Assembly (NCBI RefSeq): GCF_000716715.1
Contig: NZ_JNYJ01000001.1
Coordinates: 62,001-126,000 of the forward strand
Direction of reading: 5' to 3'
Origin: Dactylosporangium aurantiacum
GTDB taxonomy: Bacteria > Actinomycetota > Actinomycetes > Mycobacteriales > Micromonosporaceae
Length of the DNA: 64,000 nucleotides
The translations under genes and the position numbers were made by a program. Shown in pieces: positions 19,040 to 28,958 of this stretch; position 1 is the first letter of the stretch; every line of letters begins with the position of its first letter. The notes under the pieces were generated by a model, which worked only from the letters and a program-made list of their open reading frames with translations, searched no databases and was not told the origin of the DNA.

Positions 19040-19777
19040 TCAGGCGGTGCGGCGGCGCAGTGTGGCCGCCCCGAGCAAGAGTGCCACGATCACGCACCCG
19101 ACGATGATGCCGAGGTCCCGCCACATGACGCCGGTGGGATCGGGGTGGGCGCCCAGCTCGGTGAGGGCCTGCACCGCGTACGACATCGGCAGCACGTCAC
19201 TGATCGCCTGCAGCCAGCCCGCCATCTGGTCCCGGGGCTGCAGCAGGCCGCAGAGCAGCACCTGCGGCAGGACCACCGCCGGCATGAACTGCACCGCCTG
19301 GAACTCGCTGTTGGCGAACGCGCTGACCAGCAGCCCGAGCGCCATGCCGAGCACCGAGTTGCCGACCGCGATCACGCCGACGAGCCACGCCGGCCCGAGA
19401 GTGTCCAGGCCGAGCAGGACGTACGCGAGCGCCGAGGCGATCGCGGCCTGCACCGCCGCCGCGACGGCGAACGCGATGCCGTAGCCGAGCAGGATGTCGA
19501 CCTTGCCGATCGGGGTGGTGAGCAGCCGCTCCAGGGTGCCGCTGGTCCGCTCCCGCAGCATCGCCACGCTGGTCAGCAGGAACATGATGACCAGCGGGAA
19601 CACGCCCAGCATGATGAGGCCGACGCGGTCGAAGAGCTGAGGGCTCGCGTCGTACAGGTACCGCAGCAGGGTGAGCAGCACGGTCGGCACCACCAGGATC
19701 AGCGCGATCGTGCGCCGGTCGTGCCGCAGCTGCCGGAGGATGCGACCCGCGGTCGCGAACGTCAAACGGGCGGACAT
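19040..19777 (-). CDS. ABC-2 type transporter permease
   Basis: A 245-residue permease of the ABC-2 family, the membrane partner of the ATPase encoded immediately upstream. Six helices are apparent, with the family segment MLRERTSGTLERLLTTPIGKVDILLGYGIAF after helix 2, and the conserved VVLPQVLLCGLLQPRDQMAGWLQAISDVLPMSYAVQAL near the end. Such two-gene exporters move drugs or lipophilic compounds; substrate is not visible. Four bases separate it from the ATPase gene. Confidence 0.92.
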   Translation of the reverse strand: MSARLTFATAGRILRQLRHDRRTIALILVVPTVLLTLLRYLYDASPQLFDRVGLIMLGVFPLVIMFLLTSVAMLRERTSGTLERLLTTPIGKVDILLGYGIAFAVAAAVQAAIASALAYVLLGLDTLGPAWLVGVIAVGNSVLGMALGLLVSAFANSEFQAVQFMPAVVLPQVLLCGLLQPRDQMAGWLQAISDVLPMSYAVQALTELGAHPDPTGVMWRDLGIIVGCVIVALLLGAATLRRRTA

Positions 19778-19781
19778 GACG

Positions 19782-20513
19782 TCAGGCCACCTTCTCCTTG
19801 TCGGACTCCTGCGCCTGTACGAGCCGCAGGAACGCCTCTTCCAGATCGTCCGTGCCGGCGCGCTCCCGTACCGCGGCGGGCGACTCGTCGGCGATGAGCA
19901 GCCCTTCGCGGATGAGCAGGAGCCGGTCGCAGCGCCCCGCCTCGTCCATCACGTGGCTGGACACGAGCAGCGTCGAGCCGGCCCGGGCCAGGTCGTGGAA
20001 GCGTTGCCAGAGCTCGTTGCGCAGCACCGGGTCCTGCCCGACGGTTGGCTCGTCCAGTACCAGCAGCTGCGGCTTGCTCACGATCGCGCAGGCGAGCGAG
20101 GCGCGCGCCCGCTGACCGCCGGACAGGGTGCCGACGAGCTGGTCCTTCGCCTGGCTGAGCCCCACGTCGGACACGGCCGCGTCGGCGGCGGCGGCGCCCA
20201 GCCCGTACAGGGAGGCGAAATACCGCGCGTTCTCCTTGACCGTCAGGTCCGCGTAGACGCTCGGCGCCTGGGTCAGGTAGCCCACCTTGTCCCGCAGCGG
20301 CGTCGACCCCGCCGGGTGCCCGAGCACGGTGACCGTGCCACTGACGATCTTCTGCACGCCGACCACGGCGCGCATGAACGTGGTCTTGCCGCTGCCGCTC
20401 GGCCCGAGCAGCCCTGTCACGCTCCCGCTGGGCACCGTGCAGGTGAAGTCGTGCAGCACCCGCCGCTTGCCGCGCGCGATGACGAGGTGCTCCACCTCGA
20501 TCGCGTTGGTCAT
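19782..20513 (-). CDS. ABC transporter ATP-binding protein (ABC-2 exporter)
   Basis: A 243-residue soluble ATPase. Walker A GPSGSGKTT is near residue 36, the Q-loop lies in GYLTQAPSVYADLTVKEN, the signature is LSGGQRARASL, Walker B LLVLDEPTVGQD and the H-loop VSSHVMDEA. All catalytic residues are intact. It is the first gene of the operon ATPase-permease-TetR. RBS GGAGGA precedes the ATG. The upstream region contains a canonical-looking promoter overlapped by operator-like repeats. Confidence 0.94.
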   Translation of the reverse strand: MTNAIEVEHLVIARGKRRVLHDFTCTVPSGSVTGLLGPSGSGKTTFMRAVVGVQKIVSGTVTVLGHPAGSTPLRDKVGYLTQAPSVYADLTVKENARYFASLYGLGAAAADAAVSDVGLSQAKDQLVGTLSGGQRARASLACAIVSKPQLLVLDEPTVGQDPVLRNELWQRFHDLARAGSTLLVSSHVMDEAGRCDRLLLIREGLLIADESPAAVRERAGTDDLEEAFLRLVQAQESDKEKVA

Positions 20514-20546
20514 CTTCGGTTCCTCCGGTCCTCCGGGTCAGGAAAC

Positions 20547-20595
20547 TCAACGGTTGATGAACTCAACGGTAGATGAAATCTTGGACATGCGTCAA
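20547..20595 (-). promoter_or_regulatory. TetR-controlled promoter with two tandem operator repeats
   Basis: On the minus strand, TTGACG (20590-20595) and TACCGT (20566-20571) are separated by 18 bases, a good housekeeping promoter. TCAACGGTTGA (20547-20557, a palindrome around its centre) and TCAACGGTAGA (20563-20573) lie 16 bp apart; the second covers the -10 and the first the expected transcription start. This geometry suits repression by the TetR protein encoded in the operon. Regulator assignment is inference. Confidence 0.7.
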
Positions 20596-20604
20596 CGTGA
20601 AAAC

Positions 20605-20633
20605 GGGGCGGACCGATGTACCCGGTCCGCCCC
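20605..20633 (-). terminator. Rho-independent terminator of the acidic-protein gene
   Basis: Perfect 11-bp stem (GGGGCGGACCG / CGGTCCGCCCC) with a seven-base loop, followed on the minus strand by TTTT. It lies 16 bases past the stop of the long acidic gene on the minus strand. Confidence 0.85.
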
Positions 20634-20648
20634 GCCTCCGTGTGGTCG

Positions 20649-23600
20649 CTAGAGCGCGAGCACGCGCTCCAGGAACTCCTTGTACTGCCGCAGCGCCACC
20701 CGCAGCGCCTCGGTGTCGGGGTGCTTCGCCGTCCGGTGCGGGTCGATCGCCAGCTGCTGCTCCTGCAGCTTCTCCGCCAGCGTCTCGATGGCGTCGCTCA
20801 CCACCGCCGACGCCCGCGTCAACGCCTTCACCGGGTCGTCGACGAACTTCGACTCCGCCTTCACCAGCCGCGACCGGAACTTCTCCGCCCGCTTCGGCTT
20901 CCACAGCACGATCCGCTGCTCGGCCAGGTCACCGGGGCGCAGCGGAACGGCCGCGGCGGCAGCGGCGTACTCGAGTTCCTCGTCGACCTCGTCCACGTCG
21001 TCGCCGTCGTCGTCACTGTCACTGTCGGCCGCCGCGACGACGGGCTCGTCGTCCTCGTCCTCGTCGTCGGCTTCCGCGGTGGGCTCGTCGTCGTCGTCCT
21101 CGTCGGCGGACTCGTCGGTGTCGGCTTCCGCGGCGGGCTCGGCGTCGGTGTCGTCGCTCGCTTCGGTGTCGTCGCTCGCCTCGGCCTCGGCGTCGGTGTC
21201 GTCGCTCGCTTCGGTGTCGTCGCTCGCCTCGGCCTCGGGCTCGGCGGTCAGCTCGTCGATGTCGGCGACCAGGTTGACGTCGTCGTCGGCGTCGCTGGAG
21301 TTGTCGACGCCGGCGTCGATCGCCTCGACCAGGACGTCGGCCGGGGTCTCGGCCTCCGCCTCGGGCTCGTCGGCGGCGGCCGCTTCCTCGGCGGCGGCCT
21401 CGACGTCCTCTGCGACGTCAGCATCCGCGTCCCCAGCCGCCTCGGCTTCCGGCTCGGACGCCACCTCGGCTGCCGGCTCCTCGTCGCCGTCCGCCTCGGC
21501 CGCTGCCTCCGCGACGTCCTCGTCAGCCTCGGCCGCCGGCTCCTCGTCGCCGTCCGCCTCGGCCGCTGCCTCCGCGACGTCCTCGTCAGCCTCGGCCGCC
21601 GGCTCGTCATCGGCGACCGCGTCGTCCTCCGCCACCGCATCGTCGGCGATCGCCTCAGCCTCGAACGCAGCGGTGTCCTCGGCGGCCGCTTCGGCCTCCG
21701 GCGCCTCCTCTGCGGCGGCCTCAGCCTCGGGCTCGCCGCCTTCGTCCTCCGCGGCGACGTCGGCGGCCTCCGCGGCGACGTCGGCGGCCTCCGCGGCGAC
21801 CGCCTCTTCGTCCGCGACCGCCTCTTCGTCGGCGACAGCTTCGTTGTCGGCGGTGACCTCGGCGTCGGCTTCGGCGGCGCTCTCGGCCTCCGGCTCGGCG
21901 ACCGTGTCCTCGTCCTCGGAGTCCGCTTCGGCAGCGGGCTCTTCGTCCGCGACAGCTTCGTCGGCGACAGTCTCGTCCGCGACGGCCTCGGGCTCGGGCT
22001 CGGGCTCGGCAGTTTCGTCCGCGACGGCCTCGGGCTCGTCAGCCTCTGCCGCGGCCTCTTCGTCAGACTCGGACTCGGCGACCGGCTCGTCGGCGGCCTC
22101 CTCATCGGCGACCGCGTCCTCGGTGTCGGCTTCTGCGGCCGGCTCGGCTTCGACCTCTGCGGCCGCCTCTTCCTCGGCGGTGACCTCCTCGGCCGCCTCG
22201 GGCTCCGCGACGGCGTCGGACTCGTCGCTGTCGGTCTCGGCTACCGGCTCGTCCTCGGCGGACTCCTCGCCGGCGACCTCTTCGACGGCTTCGGGCTCGT
22301 CGGCGGTGTCGCCCTCCTCGGCGTCGGCTTCTGCGGCCGGTTCGTCGTCGCCAGAGGCTTCTTCGGTGTCGGCTTCTGCGGCCGGTTCCTCGTCGGTGGA
22401 GGCTTCCTCGCCGGCGGTCTCGTCGGCGGCGGTCTCTTCGACGGCTTCCGGCTCGTCGGCGGCGGTCTCTTCGACGGCTTCCGGCTCGTCGGCCGTCTCG
22501 GCCTCTGCGGTGTCGGCCTCGGCAGCAGGCTCGTCGTCAGTGGTGTCCTCGGCGACGGCCTCTTCGACGGCCTCGGGCTCCTCGGCTGCCGCGGCTTCCT
22601 CGGCGTCGGCTTCGGCTTCGGCTTCGGCGGCGGGCTCGTCCTCTGCGGCCTCCGCTGCGACCTCCTCGACGGCAGTGTCCTCGACGGTAGCGTCCTCGAC
22701 GGCGGCGTCCTCGGCGACCGTGTCCTCGGCGGCGGCCTCGTCGACGGCCTCGGGCTCGGCGATGGGCTCGGCTTCCTCGGTGTCGGCCACCGCGGCCGGC
22801 TCGTTGTCAGTGGTCTCCTCGGCGGCGACCTCTTCCAGGGCTTCCGGGGCGGCGGGCGCTTCCTCGGCGGTGTCCTCCGCGGCGACCTCCTCGACGACCG
22901 CCTCGGGCTCCTCCTCCGCGGCGACGTCCTCGGCGGCGGCCTCATCCGCGGTGGCCTCTTCGGCTTCGGCGGCGGGCTCCTCGTCCGTGGCGGCCTCTTC
23001 CGCGGTGGCCTCCTCAACCTCGGCAGCAGGCTCCTCGTCCGCGGTGGCTTCTTCCGCGTCGGTGTCCGCGCTGGCCTCCTCAGCCTCGGCGGCTGGCTCC
23101 TCGTCCGCGGTGGCTTCTTCCGCGTCCGCTTCTGCGGTGGCTTCCTCGGCTTCTGCGGCCGGCTCCTCGTCCGCCGTGGCGTCCTCGGTCCCGGCCTCCG
23201 CGGCCGGCTCCTCGTCCCCGGAGGCCTCCTCGGCCGCTACCTCCTCGGCGACCGCGTCCTCGGCGACCGCGTCCTCGGCGACCGCGTCCTCGGCGACCAC
23301 GTCCTCCGCAGCGACTTCCTCCGCGGCTGCCTCCGCGGACTCCGAGGGCTCCGTGACGGCCTCCGTGGACTCCGTAACGGCATCCGGGTCCGCTGGGGCG
23401 GCGGGCTCCTCGGTGGGCTCGGCGTCCGTGGTGGGGACCTCGGTGGTGAGGGCGTCCGTCGCTTGGAGGTCGGCGGTCGGGGTGGACTCGGCGGCGTCTG
23501 CGTCGACCCCAGCGGCCGGCTCCTCGTCGGTGGAGGCGGAGGCATCCCCGTCGGCGGGGCCGACGATGTCCGAGATGTCGTCCGGCACGGCGACCGTGAT

Positions 23601-23825
23601 CGCGGCGGTGTCCGCCAGTGACGGCGCCGCGGTGTCGTCCGAAGCGGCGGCGGCCGGCGTCGCCTCGGCGGCAGGCGCCTCGGCGGTGTCCTCCGACGAA
23701 GCGGCGGCGGAGACGGGCGGGATGGTGTCCTCGACGGGCTGGCGCTGCTCGGGGATGCCCGGTGGGGTCGTCACTTCAGGGGAGGGGTTGGTCTGGTCGT
23801 CCGGCGGGGTGAAGTTGGGATGCAT
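20649..23825 (-). CDS. Giant acidic Ala/Glu/Asp low-complexity protein with C-terminal helical domain
   Basis: A 1058-residue protein starting [18 protein letters not shown] (ATG with GGAGGA six bases upstream). After a ~70-residue Pro/Thr/Ser-rich N-terminus, residues about 75-950 are imperfect repeats such as [16 protein letters not shown] and [11 protein letters not shown], nearly free of Lys and Arg. The last ~95 residues are different: [23 protein letters not shown], then helices to [18 protein letters not shown], resembling a small helical module found at the end of many actinobacterial hypothetical proteins (FVDDP ... LRxALRxYxxFxERLL). No signal peptide or membrane span. Probably a soluble, disordered polyanion; function unknown. 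A terminator follows. Confidence 0.85.
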   Translation of the reverse strand: MHPNFTPPDDQTNPSPEVTTPPGIPEQRQPVEDTIPPVSAAASSEDTAEAPAAEATPAAAASDDTAAPSLADTAAITVAVPDDISDIVGPADGDASASTDEEPAAGVDADAAESTPTADLQATDALTTEVPTTDAEPTEEPAAPADPDAVTESTEAVTEPSESAEAAAEEVAAEDVVAEDAVAEDAVAEDAVAEEVAAEEASGDEEPAAEAGTEDATADEEPAAEAEEATAEADAEEATADEEPAAEAEEASADTDAEEATADEEPAAEVEEATAEEAATDEEPAAEAEEATADEAAAEDVAAEEEPEAVVEEVAAEDTAEEAPAAPEALEEVAAEETTDNEPAAVADTEEAEPIAEPEAVDEAAAEDTVAEDAAVEDATVEDTAVEEVAAEAAEDEPAAEAEAEADAEEAAAAEEPEAVEEAVAEDTTDDEPAAEADTAEAETADEPEAVEETAADEPEAVEETAADETAGEEASTDEEPAAEADTEEASGDDEPAAEADAEEGDTADEPEAVEEVAGEESAEDEPVAETDSDESDAVAEPEAAEEVTAEEEAAAEVEAEPAAEADTEDAVADEEAADEPVAESESDEEAAAEADEPEAVADETAEPEPEPEAVADETVADEAVADEEPAAEADSEDEDTVAEPEAESAAEADAEVTADNEAVADEEAVADEEAVAAEAADVAAEAADVAAEDEGGEPEAEAAAEEAPEAEAAAEDTAAFEAEAIADDAVAEDDAVADDEPAAEADEDVAEAAAEADGDEEPAAEADEDVAEAAAEADGDEEPAAEVASEPEAEAAGDADADVAEDVEAAAEEAAAADEPEAEAETPADVLVEAIDAGVDNSSDADDDVNLVADIDELTAEPEAEASDDTEASDDTDAEAEASDDTEASDDTDAEPAAEADTDESADEDDDDEPTAEADDEDEDDEPVVAAADSDSDDDGDDVDEVDEELEYAAAAAAVPLRPGDLAEQRIVLWKPKRAEKFRSRLVKAESKFVDDPVKALTRASAVVSDAIETLAEKLQEQQLAIDPHRTAKHPDTEALRVALRQYKEFLERVLAL

Positions 23826-24115
23826 GGCGGGTCCTCCGTCCGCTCGGTCCGAACGGGGGGAGGGGGCCACCCGTTCAGACTGCTGTGGGCTCAGCGCTGG
23901 GGTCGCGGACGCCGGGAGGCCGAACGGCGCCCGGCCCGACGCCACCGGGCCGACGGCAGGCGGGGCCCCCGGCGAGGAGGGTCGGCCGACGGCAGGCGGG
24001 GAGGGATGAGCGACCGCCCAGACTTCCGTGCGGCGCACCGTCAAGGTACTCCGCAAACACGACCAGCCATAGACCCCAAACCCAAGAGAGCGGGCCGTGC
24101 GGAAGAATTGGACCC
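23826..24115. other. 290-bp divergent intergenic region with an 18-bp direct repeat
   Basis: Separates the acidic-protein gene (minus) from hisI (plus). An 18-bp sequence, GGCCGACGGCAGGCGGGG, occurs at 23948-23965 and exactly again at 23984-24001. Upstream extensions of both neighbouring frames into this gap lack conserved sequence. AAGAAT (24103-24108) ends eight bases before the hisI GTG and could be a weak -10. Confidence 0.6.
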
Positions 24116-24463
24116 GTGTCGTCGAACCTTGATCCAGAAGTCGCGGACCGTCTGCGTCGCAACGAGGCCGGGTTGGTGCCCGCGGTCGTGCAGGAGCACG
24201 GGACCGGGCAGGTGTTGATGTTGGCGTGGATGGACGACGAGGCGCTGCACCGGACGCTGACGACCGGGCGGGCGACGTACTGGTCGCGCAGCCGCCAGGA
24301 GTACTGGGTGAAGGGCGAGACCTCCGGTCACGTCCAGCACGTCAGGTCGGTGGCGGTCGACTGCGACGGCGACACGCTGCTGGTGACGGTCGAGCAGACC
24401 GGCGCCGCGTGCCACACCGGCAACCACACGTGCTTCTACACGGACCTGAAGGTGGGACAGTGA
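24116..24463 (+). CDS. hisI: Phosphoribosyl-AMP cyclohydrolase
   Basis: HisI opens the adenine ring of phosphoribosyl-AMP, the third step of histidine synthesis. The 115-residue protein begins [13 protein letters not shown] at a GTG; the longer open frame upstream is unconserved. Conserved segments: [40 protein letters not shown], the metal-binding DCDGDTLL, and [14 protein letters not shown] with zinc-binding cysteines. There is no HisE (pyrophosphohydrolase) domain or neighbour. It overlaps trpE by four bases, so histidine and tryptophan genes are co-transcribed here. Confidence 0.96.
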   Translation: MSSNLDPEVADRLRRNEAGLVPAVVQEHGTGQVLMLAWMDDEALHRTLTTGRATYWSRSRQEYWVKGETSGHVQHVRSVAVDCDGDTLLVTVEQTGAACHTGNHTCFYTDLKVGQ

Positions 24464-25995
24464 CGACCGGAGCCGTGGCGCCCGACGAGGCGACCTTCCA
24501 CGAGCTGGCCCGCGGCCGCCGGGTGGTGCCGGTGACCCGGCGCCTGCTCGCCGACGGGGAGACGCCCGTCGGGGTGTACCGCAAGCTCGCCGGCGGGCCC
24601 GGCACGTTCCTGCTGGAGTCCGCCGAGCAGGGGGCCGGCGCCGCGGGCGCGGTCTGGTCGCGGTACAGCTTCATCGGCGTGCGCAGCGTGGCCACCCTGG
24701 TCGAGCGCGACGGCGCCGCGCACTGGCTCGGCGACCCGCCCGCGAACCTGCCGGCGGAGGGCGGCCCGACGGAGGTCCTGCGCGCGACCATCGCCGCGCT
24801 GACCGCCGACGACGCCGACCTCAAGGGGCTCGACCTGCCGCCGCTGTCCGGCGGGCTCGTCGGGTTCCTGTCCTACGACGCGGTCCGCCGCTTCGAGCGC
24901 CTGCCCGACCTCGCCGTCGACGACCTGCGCCACCCCGAGCTGGGCATGATGCTGGCCACGGACCTCGTGGCCCTGGACCACTTCGAGGGCACCGCGCTGC
25001 TCATCGCCAACGCGGTGCTGCCGGAGGCGGGTGCCGACCCGGCGGTGGTGACGGCGGCGTACCACCAGGCGATCGGCCGGCTGGACGCGATGACCACGGC
25101 GCTGTCCCGGCCGACCCCGCCGATGGTGTCCACAGTGGACAAGGTCGGGAAGCAGGACGTGGTCAGCCGCACCCCGGCCGGCGGCTACCCGAAGGCGGTC
25201 GAGGTCGCGAAGGAGGCGATCCGGGCCGGCGAGTGCTTCCAGATCGTGGTCGCGCAGCGCTTCGAGCGGGCCACCGACGCCGACCCGTTCGACGTGTACC
25301 GGGTGCTGCGCTCCACGAACCCGAGCCCGTACATGTACCTGCTGCGCTTCGACGGCTTCGACGTGGTCGGCTCGTCGCCGGAGGTGCACGTCAAGGTCGA
25401 CGGGCGGCGGGCGCTGCTGCACCCGATCGCCGGGACCCGGTGGCGGGGCGCGACCCCGGAGGAGGACAACGCCCTGGCCGCGGACCTGCTCGCGGACCCG
25501 AAGGAGCGCGCCGAGCACGTCATGCTGGTCGACCTGGCCCGCAACGACCTGGGCCGGGTCTGCCGGCCGGGGACCGTCGAGGTGCCCGAGTTCATGACCG
25601 TGGAGCGGTACAGCCACGTCATGCACATCGTGTCGACCGTGGTCGGCGAGCTGGACGAGGAGCGGACCGCGTTCGACACCCTGGCCGCGACGTTCCCGGC
25701 GGGCACGCTGTCCGGGGCGCCGAAGGTGCGGGCCATGGAGATCATCGAGGAGCTCGAGCCGACCCGGCGCGGCCTGTACGGCGGCGTCGTCGGCTACTTC
25801 GGCTTCGGCGGCGACATGGACACCGCCATCGCGATCCGCACCGCGCTCATGCGGGACCGGATGGCGTACGTGCAGGCCGGCGCGGGCATCGTCGCCGACT
25901 CCGACCCCCTGGCGGAGGAGACGGAGACGCGCAACAAGGCCGCCGCCGTGCTCGCCGCGATCGCCACGGCCGAGACGCTGCGGCCGGCCCGATGA
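24460..25995 (+). CDS. trpE: Anthranilate synthase component I
   Basis: A 511-residue chorismate-utilising enzyme making anthranilate with ammonia from TrpG (not in the window). The GTG overlaps the hisI stop. The LLESAEQG motif near residue 50 is the tryptophan feedback site. The catalytic domain shows [67 protein letters not shown] and [22 protein letters not shown], all typical. The downstream membrane-protein gene overlaps its stop (ATGA). Confidence 0.97.
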   Translation: MTTGAVAPDEATFHELARGRRVVPVTRRLLADGETPVGVYRKLAGGPGTFLLESAEQGAGAAGAVWSRYSFIGVRSVATLVERDGAAHWLGDPPANLPAEGGPTEVLRATIAALTADDADLKGLDLPPLSGGLVGFLSYDAVRRFERLPDLAVDDLRHPELGMMLATDLVALDHFEGTALLIANAVLPEAGADPAVVTAAYHQAIGRLDAMTTALSRPTPPMVSTVDKVGKQDVVSRTPAGGYPKAVEVAKEAIRAGECFQIVVAQRFERATDADPFDVYRVLRSTNPSPYMYLLRFDGFDVVGSSPEVHVKVDGRRALLHPIAGTRWRGATPEEDNALAADLLADPKERAEHVMLVDLARNDLGRVCRPGTVEVPEFMTVERYSHVMHIVSTVVGELDEERTAFDTLAATFPAGTLSGAPKVRAMEIIEELEPTRRGLYGGVVGYFGFGGDMDTAIAIRTALMRDRMAYVQAGAGIVADSDPLAEETETRNKAAAVLAAIATAETLRPAR

Positions 25996-26519
25996 CGGCG
26001 GCCCTGGCCGGCCGCAAGGGGCTGACCGTCACGACCCTCGCCACCGCGCTCGCCTCGGCGGTCGTGCTGTTCGCCGCGACCCGGCACTGGGACGCGGTCA
26101 TGACACACCAGGTGTCGCCGCTGCCGCCGACGACGCACTACCGCACCGGCACCGACATGTCGCCGTGGCTGCCGGCGCTCGGCGCGGTCGGCCTGGCCGG
26201 CGCCGGGGCGCTGCTGGCCACCCGCGGCCGGCTCAGGACCATCGTCGGCGGGCTGCTCGCGCTCGCCGGCATCGGCGTCACCGGGGCGGTGATCGAGACG
26301 CTGCGGCACGGCATCGGCGCCGGCTGGCCGGTGCTGACGATCGTCGCGGCGCTCGTGGTGGTGGCCGCGGGCGCGGTCACCATCCGGTACAGCGACACCT
26401 GGCCGGAGATGGGGGCCCGCTACGAGCGGCCACAGGCCGGGGCGACCAGCGCGAAAGCGCCGCAGACACAGCTGTGGGACGCCCTCGACCGGGGCGAGGA
26501 TCCGACCGCCGACCAGTAG
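25992..26519 (+). CDS. Trp-biosynthesis-associated membrane protein (TIGR02234 type)
   Basis: A 175-residue membrane protein overlapping the trpE stop by four bases. It has four hydrophobic spans (about residues 11-28, 57-76, 81-98, 109-127), an extracytoplasmic loop [21 protein letters not shown] and a charged cytoplasmic tail containing [16 protein letters not shown] and [12 protein letters not shown]. This matches the family conserved between trpE and trpC in actinobacteria; its role in tryptophan synthesis is unproven. Its TAG stop is the first half of the TAGGGT hexamer preceding the next gene. Confidence 0.88.
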   Translation: MTAALAGRKGLTVTTLATALASAVVLFAATRHWDAVMTHQVSPLPPTTHYRTGTDMSPWLPALGAVGLAGAGALLATRGRLRTIVGGLLALAGIGVTGAVIETLRHGIGAGWPVLTIVAALVVVAAGAVTIRYSDTWPEMGARYERPQAGATSAKAPQTQLWDALDRGEDPTADQ

Positions 26520-26522
26520 GGT
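26517..26522 (+). promoter_or_regulatory. -10 hexamer embedded in the upstream stop codon
   Basis: TAGGGT begins with the TAG stop of the preceding gene and ends seven bases before the ATG of the LigD-type gene, suggesting an independent leaderless transcript from inside the trp operon. No convincing -35 is seen. Confidence 0.45.
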
Positions 26523-26528
26523 TCGCCT

Positions 26529-27797
26529 ATGGCGAGCAGCAGCAAGGAAGTCCTCGAGGTCGCCGGTCGTGAGGTGACCGTCACCAACCCCGGCAAGGTG
26601 TACTTCCCGAAGTCCGGCCGCACCAAGCTCGACGTCGTGCGCTACTACGTCGCCGTCGCCGAGGGGGCCCTGCGCGGCGCCGGCGGCCGGCCGATGGCGT
26701 TGAAGCGCTACGTCAACGGCATCGACGGGGAGGCGTTCTTCCAGAAACGGGCGCCGGAGAAGCGCCCCGAGTGGATCGAGACGGCGCAGCTGCGGTACCC
26801 GTCGGGCCGCACCGCCGAGGAGATCGTCCTGCGCGACGCGGCCCAGCTCGCCTGGGTCGTCAACCTCGGCTGCCTGGAGCTGCACACCCACTCCGTCCTC
26901 GCCGAGGACGTCGAGCACCCCGACGAGCTGCGCATCGATCTGGACCCGGTGCCGGGGGTGCCGTGGTCGCAGGTGCTGGAGGTCGCGCTCGTCGCCCGTG
27001 ACGTCCTCGCCGACCACGGACTCGTCGGATGGCCGAAGACCTCCGGTTCGCGCGGATTCCACGTGTACGCCCGGATCCACCCGAACTGGACCTTCGCCGA
27101 GGTGCGGCGGGCCGCGGAGGGCTTCGCCCGGGAGGTGGCCCGGCGGGCCCCGGACATCGCGACCGGCGCCTGGTGGAAGGAGGAGCGGCACGGCGTGTTC
27201 GTCGACTACAACCAGAACGCGAAGGACCACACCACCGCCTCCGGATACTCGGTGCGCCCGTCCGAGGAGGCCCGCGTCTCCACCCCGCTCACCTGGGACG
27301 AGGTGCCGGACTGTGACCCGGCGGCGTACACGATGGAGACCGTGCCGGGCCGCCCCGACGCGTGGGCCGGCATCGAGGACGCCCGCGGCGACCTGACCCC
27401 GCTGCTGGAGCTGGCCGCGACCTTCAAGAAGCAGGCGCCGGCGAAGAAGGGCACCGGCCGCCGGGCGCCGAGCATGCCGCTGATCGAGATCGCCCGCGCC
27501 GCCACGAAGGAGGAGGCCCTGGAGGGCCTTGAGCGGTGGAAGGCCCGCCACCCCGCGGTGTGGCCGCTGTTGGAGCCCGCCGACGTCCTCGTCGACTCGA
27601 TGCGCGGCATCAACAGCCTGTGGACCCGCATCCGGCTCAACCTCGTGCACGTACCGGAGGCCGACCGCCCGCCGCAGGAGCCCCTGGAGGTCGACTACGA
27701 CCCGTTCGCGAAGTGGAAGGAGCTGCAGGCCCGCGGCGAGGTCCCGGCCCGGCGGCGCCGCCCCGCGGCCGGCGAGGAGGCGCCCGAGGGTGTCTAG
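26529..27797 (+). CDS. LigD-type polymerase/primase domain protein (NHEJ PolDom)
   Basis: A 422-residue stand-alone archaeo-eukaryotic primase-superfamily protein, the polymerase module of bacterial LigD that extends and fills ends during non-homologous end joining. Seen: KVYFPKSGRTKLDVVRYYVAVAEG, catalytic metal motif RIDLDPVPGVPW (DxD), SGSRGFHVYARI, WWKEERHGVFVDYNQNAKDHTTASGYSVRP, and the family C-terminus ending DPFAKWKELQARGEVPA. It has no ligase or phosphoesterase domain, and no ku gene is adjacent. It interrupts the trp operon. It ends in a CTAG that is also the stop of the convergent serpin gene. Confidence 0.92.
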   Translation: MASSSKEVLEVAGREVTVTNPGKVYFPKSGRTKLDVVRYYVAVAEGALRGAGGRPMALKRYVNGIDGEAFFQKRAPEKRPEWIETAQLRYPSGRTAEEIVLRDAAQLAWVVNLGCLELHTHSVLAEDVEHPDELRIDLDPVPGVPWSQVLEVALVARDVLADHGLVGWPKTSGSRGFHVYARIHPNWTFAEVRRAAEGFAREVARRAPDIATGAWWKEERHGVFVDYNQNAKDHTTASGYSVRPSEEARVSTPLTWDEVPDCDPAAYTMETVPGRPDAWAGIEDARGDLTPLLELAATFKKQAPAKKGTGRRAPSMPLIEIARAATKEEALEGLERWKARHPAVWPLLEPADVLVDSMRGINSLWTRIRLNLVHVPEADRPPQEPLEVDYDPFAKWKELQARGEVPARRRRPAAGEEAPEGV

Positions 27798-28852
27798 GGC
27801 CGCCTGACCCAGCCGGCGACCAGCACCAGGCCGGTGGGGCGGTGCACGGCGAAGTAGCCGAACGGCCGGTCGAACGTCACCGTCACGCGCAGCCGCCGGG
27901 CCGTGGGCGGGTGGAACGCCAGGGGGAACATGGCGAGCGCGGTCACCGTCGCGGCCTGGAAGCCCAGCGCGGTGAACCGGGCCAGGGCCTGCTGCCGGGC
28001 CGAGGAGACGGCCAGGTCGACCGGGCTGATCCCGGGGAACGTGCCGTCCCTGGCGGCGGTGCGCAGCCCGAACAGGTCCGGCATGGTGAGCAGGTCATGA
28101 CCGGCGGTCACGTCGAACGACGGCAGGCTGACCACCAGCTCGGGCGCCGGGTCGGTGGCGTCGACCTCCTCGGCGTGCACCCCGGGCCCGGCGGTCGCCG
28201 GCGCGGCGCCGGCGAAGCCGTCGATCGCGGTGGCCAGGACGGCGCCCGGGGCGGCCGGCGGCGCCCCGAGGCAGAGGACCACGTCGACGTCCTCGGAACC
28301 CTCGACGGTGAGCAGCGTGACACCGCCGGTCGCGCGCAGCGGCGCGAGCGCGTCGGCGGCGACGTGCCCGCGCGACAGCGACGGCAGCCGAAGACCGGAC
28401 CAGGGCCCGCCGGCCGGGGTCATGACCGCGTCGTCGAACGGCCGCCGCCACTGCGTCTCCACGGCCAGCGCCGAGGCGAGGACCAGGGCCGTGTCCTCGT
28501 CGACGGCGACCGGCAGGGCCGGGACGAGCCCGCCGGTGGACCGGGCCGCCCACGCGTCCAGGCGGGCCCGGTCGGCGGCCGGGTCGCCGGACAGCCGGGA
28601 CCCGGCGTCCCAGCCGGGCGCGAGCGGCAGGTCGTGCCGGGTCCAGACGCCGGCCGCCGCGCGCACCGCGCCCGAGGCGGGCAGTTCGAGGGGGGAGGGG
28701 GCGACGGCGAGGAGCTCGTCGCGGGCCGGGCCGGACGCGACCCCGGCGAGCAGCGCGAGCAGCGGGTAGACCCCGGCGCCGGAGAAGGCGGCCGGGCCGT
28801 CTGCGGCGGCCGCCCAACGCGAGGTCAGGGTGTTTGCCAGGGCCACGGTCAT
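27794..28852 (-). CDS. Serpin-family protein (divergent)
   Basis: A 352-residue protein with the outline of the serpin fold: N-terminal helix [15 protein letters not shown] with [36 protein letters not shown] (strand 3A / helix F region), [18 protein letters not shown], and the C-terminal [30 protein letters not shown] that matches the canonical FDRPF...TGxxLFxGxV ending. The usual hinge of the reactive loop (Glu/Ala-rich) is not evident, so inhibitory activity is doubtful. No signal peptide. The start at 28852 is preferred because TATGGT ends eight bases upstream; an ATG four codons earlier exists. Convergent with the LigD-type gene, overlapping by four bases. Confidence 0.75.
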   Translation of the reverse strand: MTVALANTLTSRWAAAADGPAAFSGAGVYPLLALLAGVASGPARDELLAVAPSPLELPASGAVRAAAGVWTRHDLPLAPGWDAGSRLSGDPAADRARLDAWAARSTGGLVPALPVAVDEDTALVLASALAVETQWRRPFDDAVMTPAGGPWSGLRLPSLSRGHVAADALAPLRATGGVTLLTVEGSEDVDVVLCLGAPPAAPGAVLATAIDGFAGAAPATAGPGVHAEEVDATDPAPELVVSLPSFDVTAGHDLLTMPDLFGLRTAARDGTFPGISPVDLAVSSARQQALARFTALGFQAATVTALAMFPLAFHPPTARRLRVTVTFDRPFGYFAVHRPTGLVLVAGWVRRP

Positions 28853-28945
28853 GGGTCCAACCATACGAACGGCAAGGCATTATGCCCTAGTCCATCAGGT
28901 GACGTCGGCCATACCCCCACGGCCATCCACTGACCGGGGGGCTCC

Positions 28946-28951
28946 TAGCAT
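28946..28951 (+). promoter_or_regulatory. -10 hexamer of the trpCBA segment
   Basis: TAGCAT ends eight bases before the ATG at 28959, implying that trpC-trpB-trpA has its own leaderless promoter now that it is separated from trpE by inserted genes. No clear -35 is visible. Confidence 0.5.
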
Positions 28952-28958
28952 CGGACGC

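Noticed and set aside
17549..19897. 782-codon plus-strand frame across the TetR/ABC-2 operon
   Set aside because: Antisense to three recognisable genes; no conserved segment in its own reading.
20680..24009. Long plus-strand open frame (over 1100 codons, Ser/Ala repeats) and a second one in another phase
   Set aside because: Both are exact antisense of the acidic Ala/Glu/Asp gene; reversed GCC/GAG/GAC codons contain no stops. The minus-strand gene has an RBS, a terminator and a conserved C-terminal domain.
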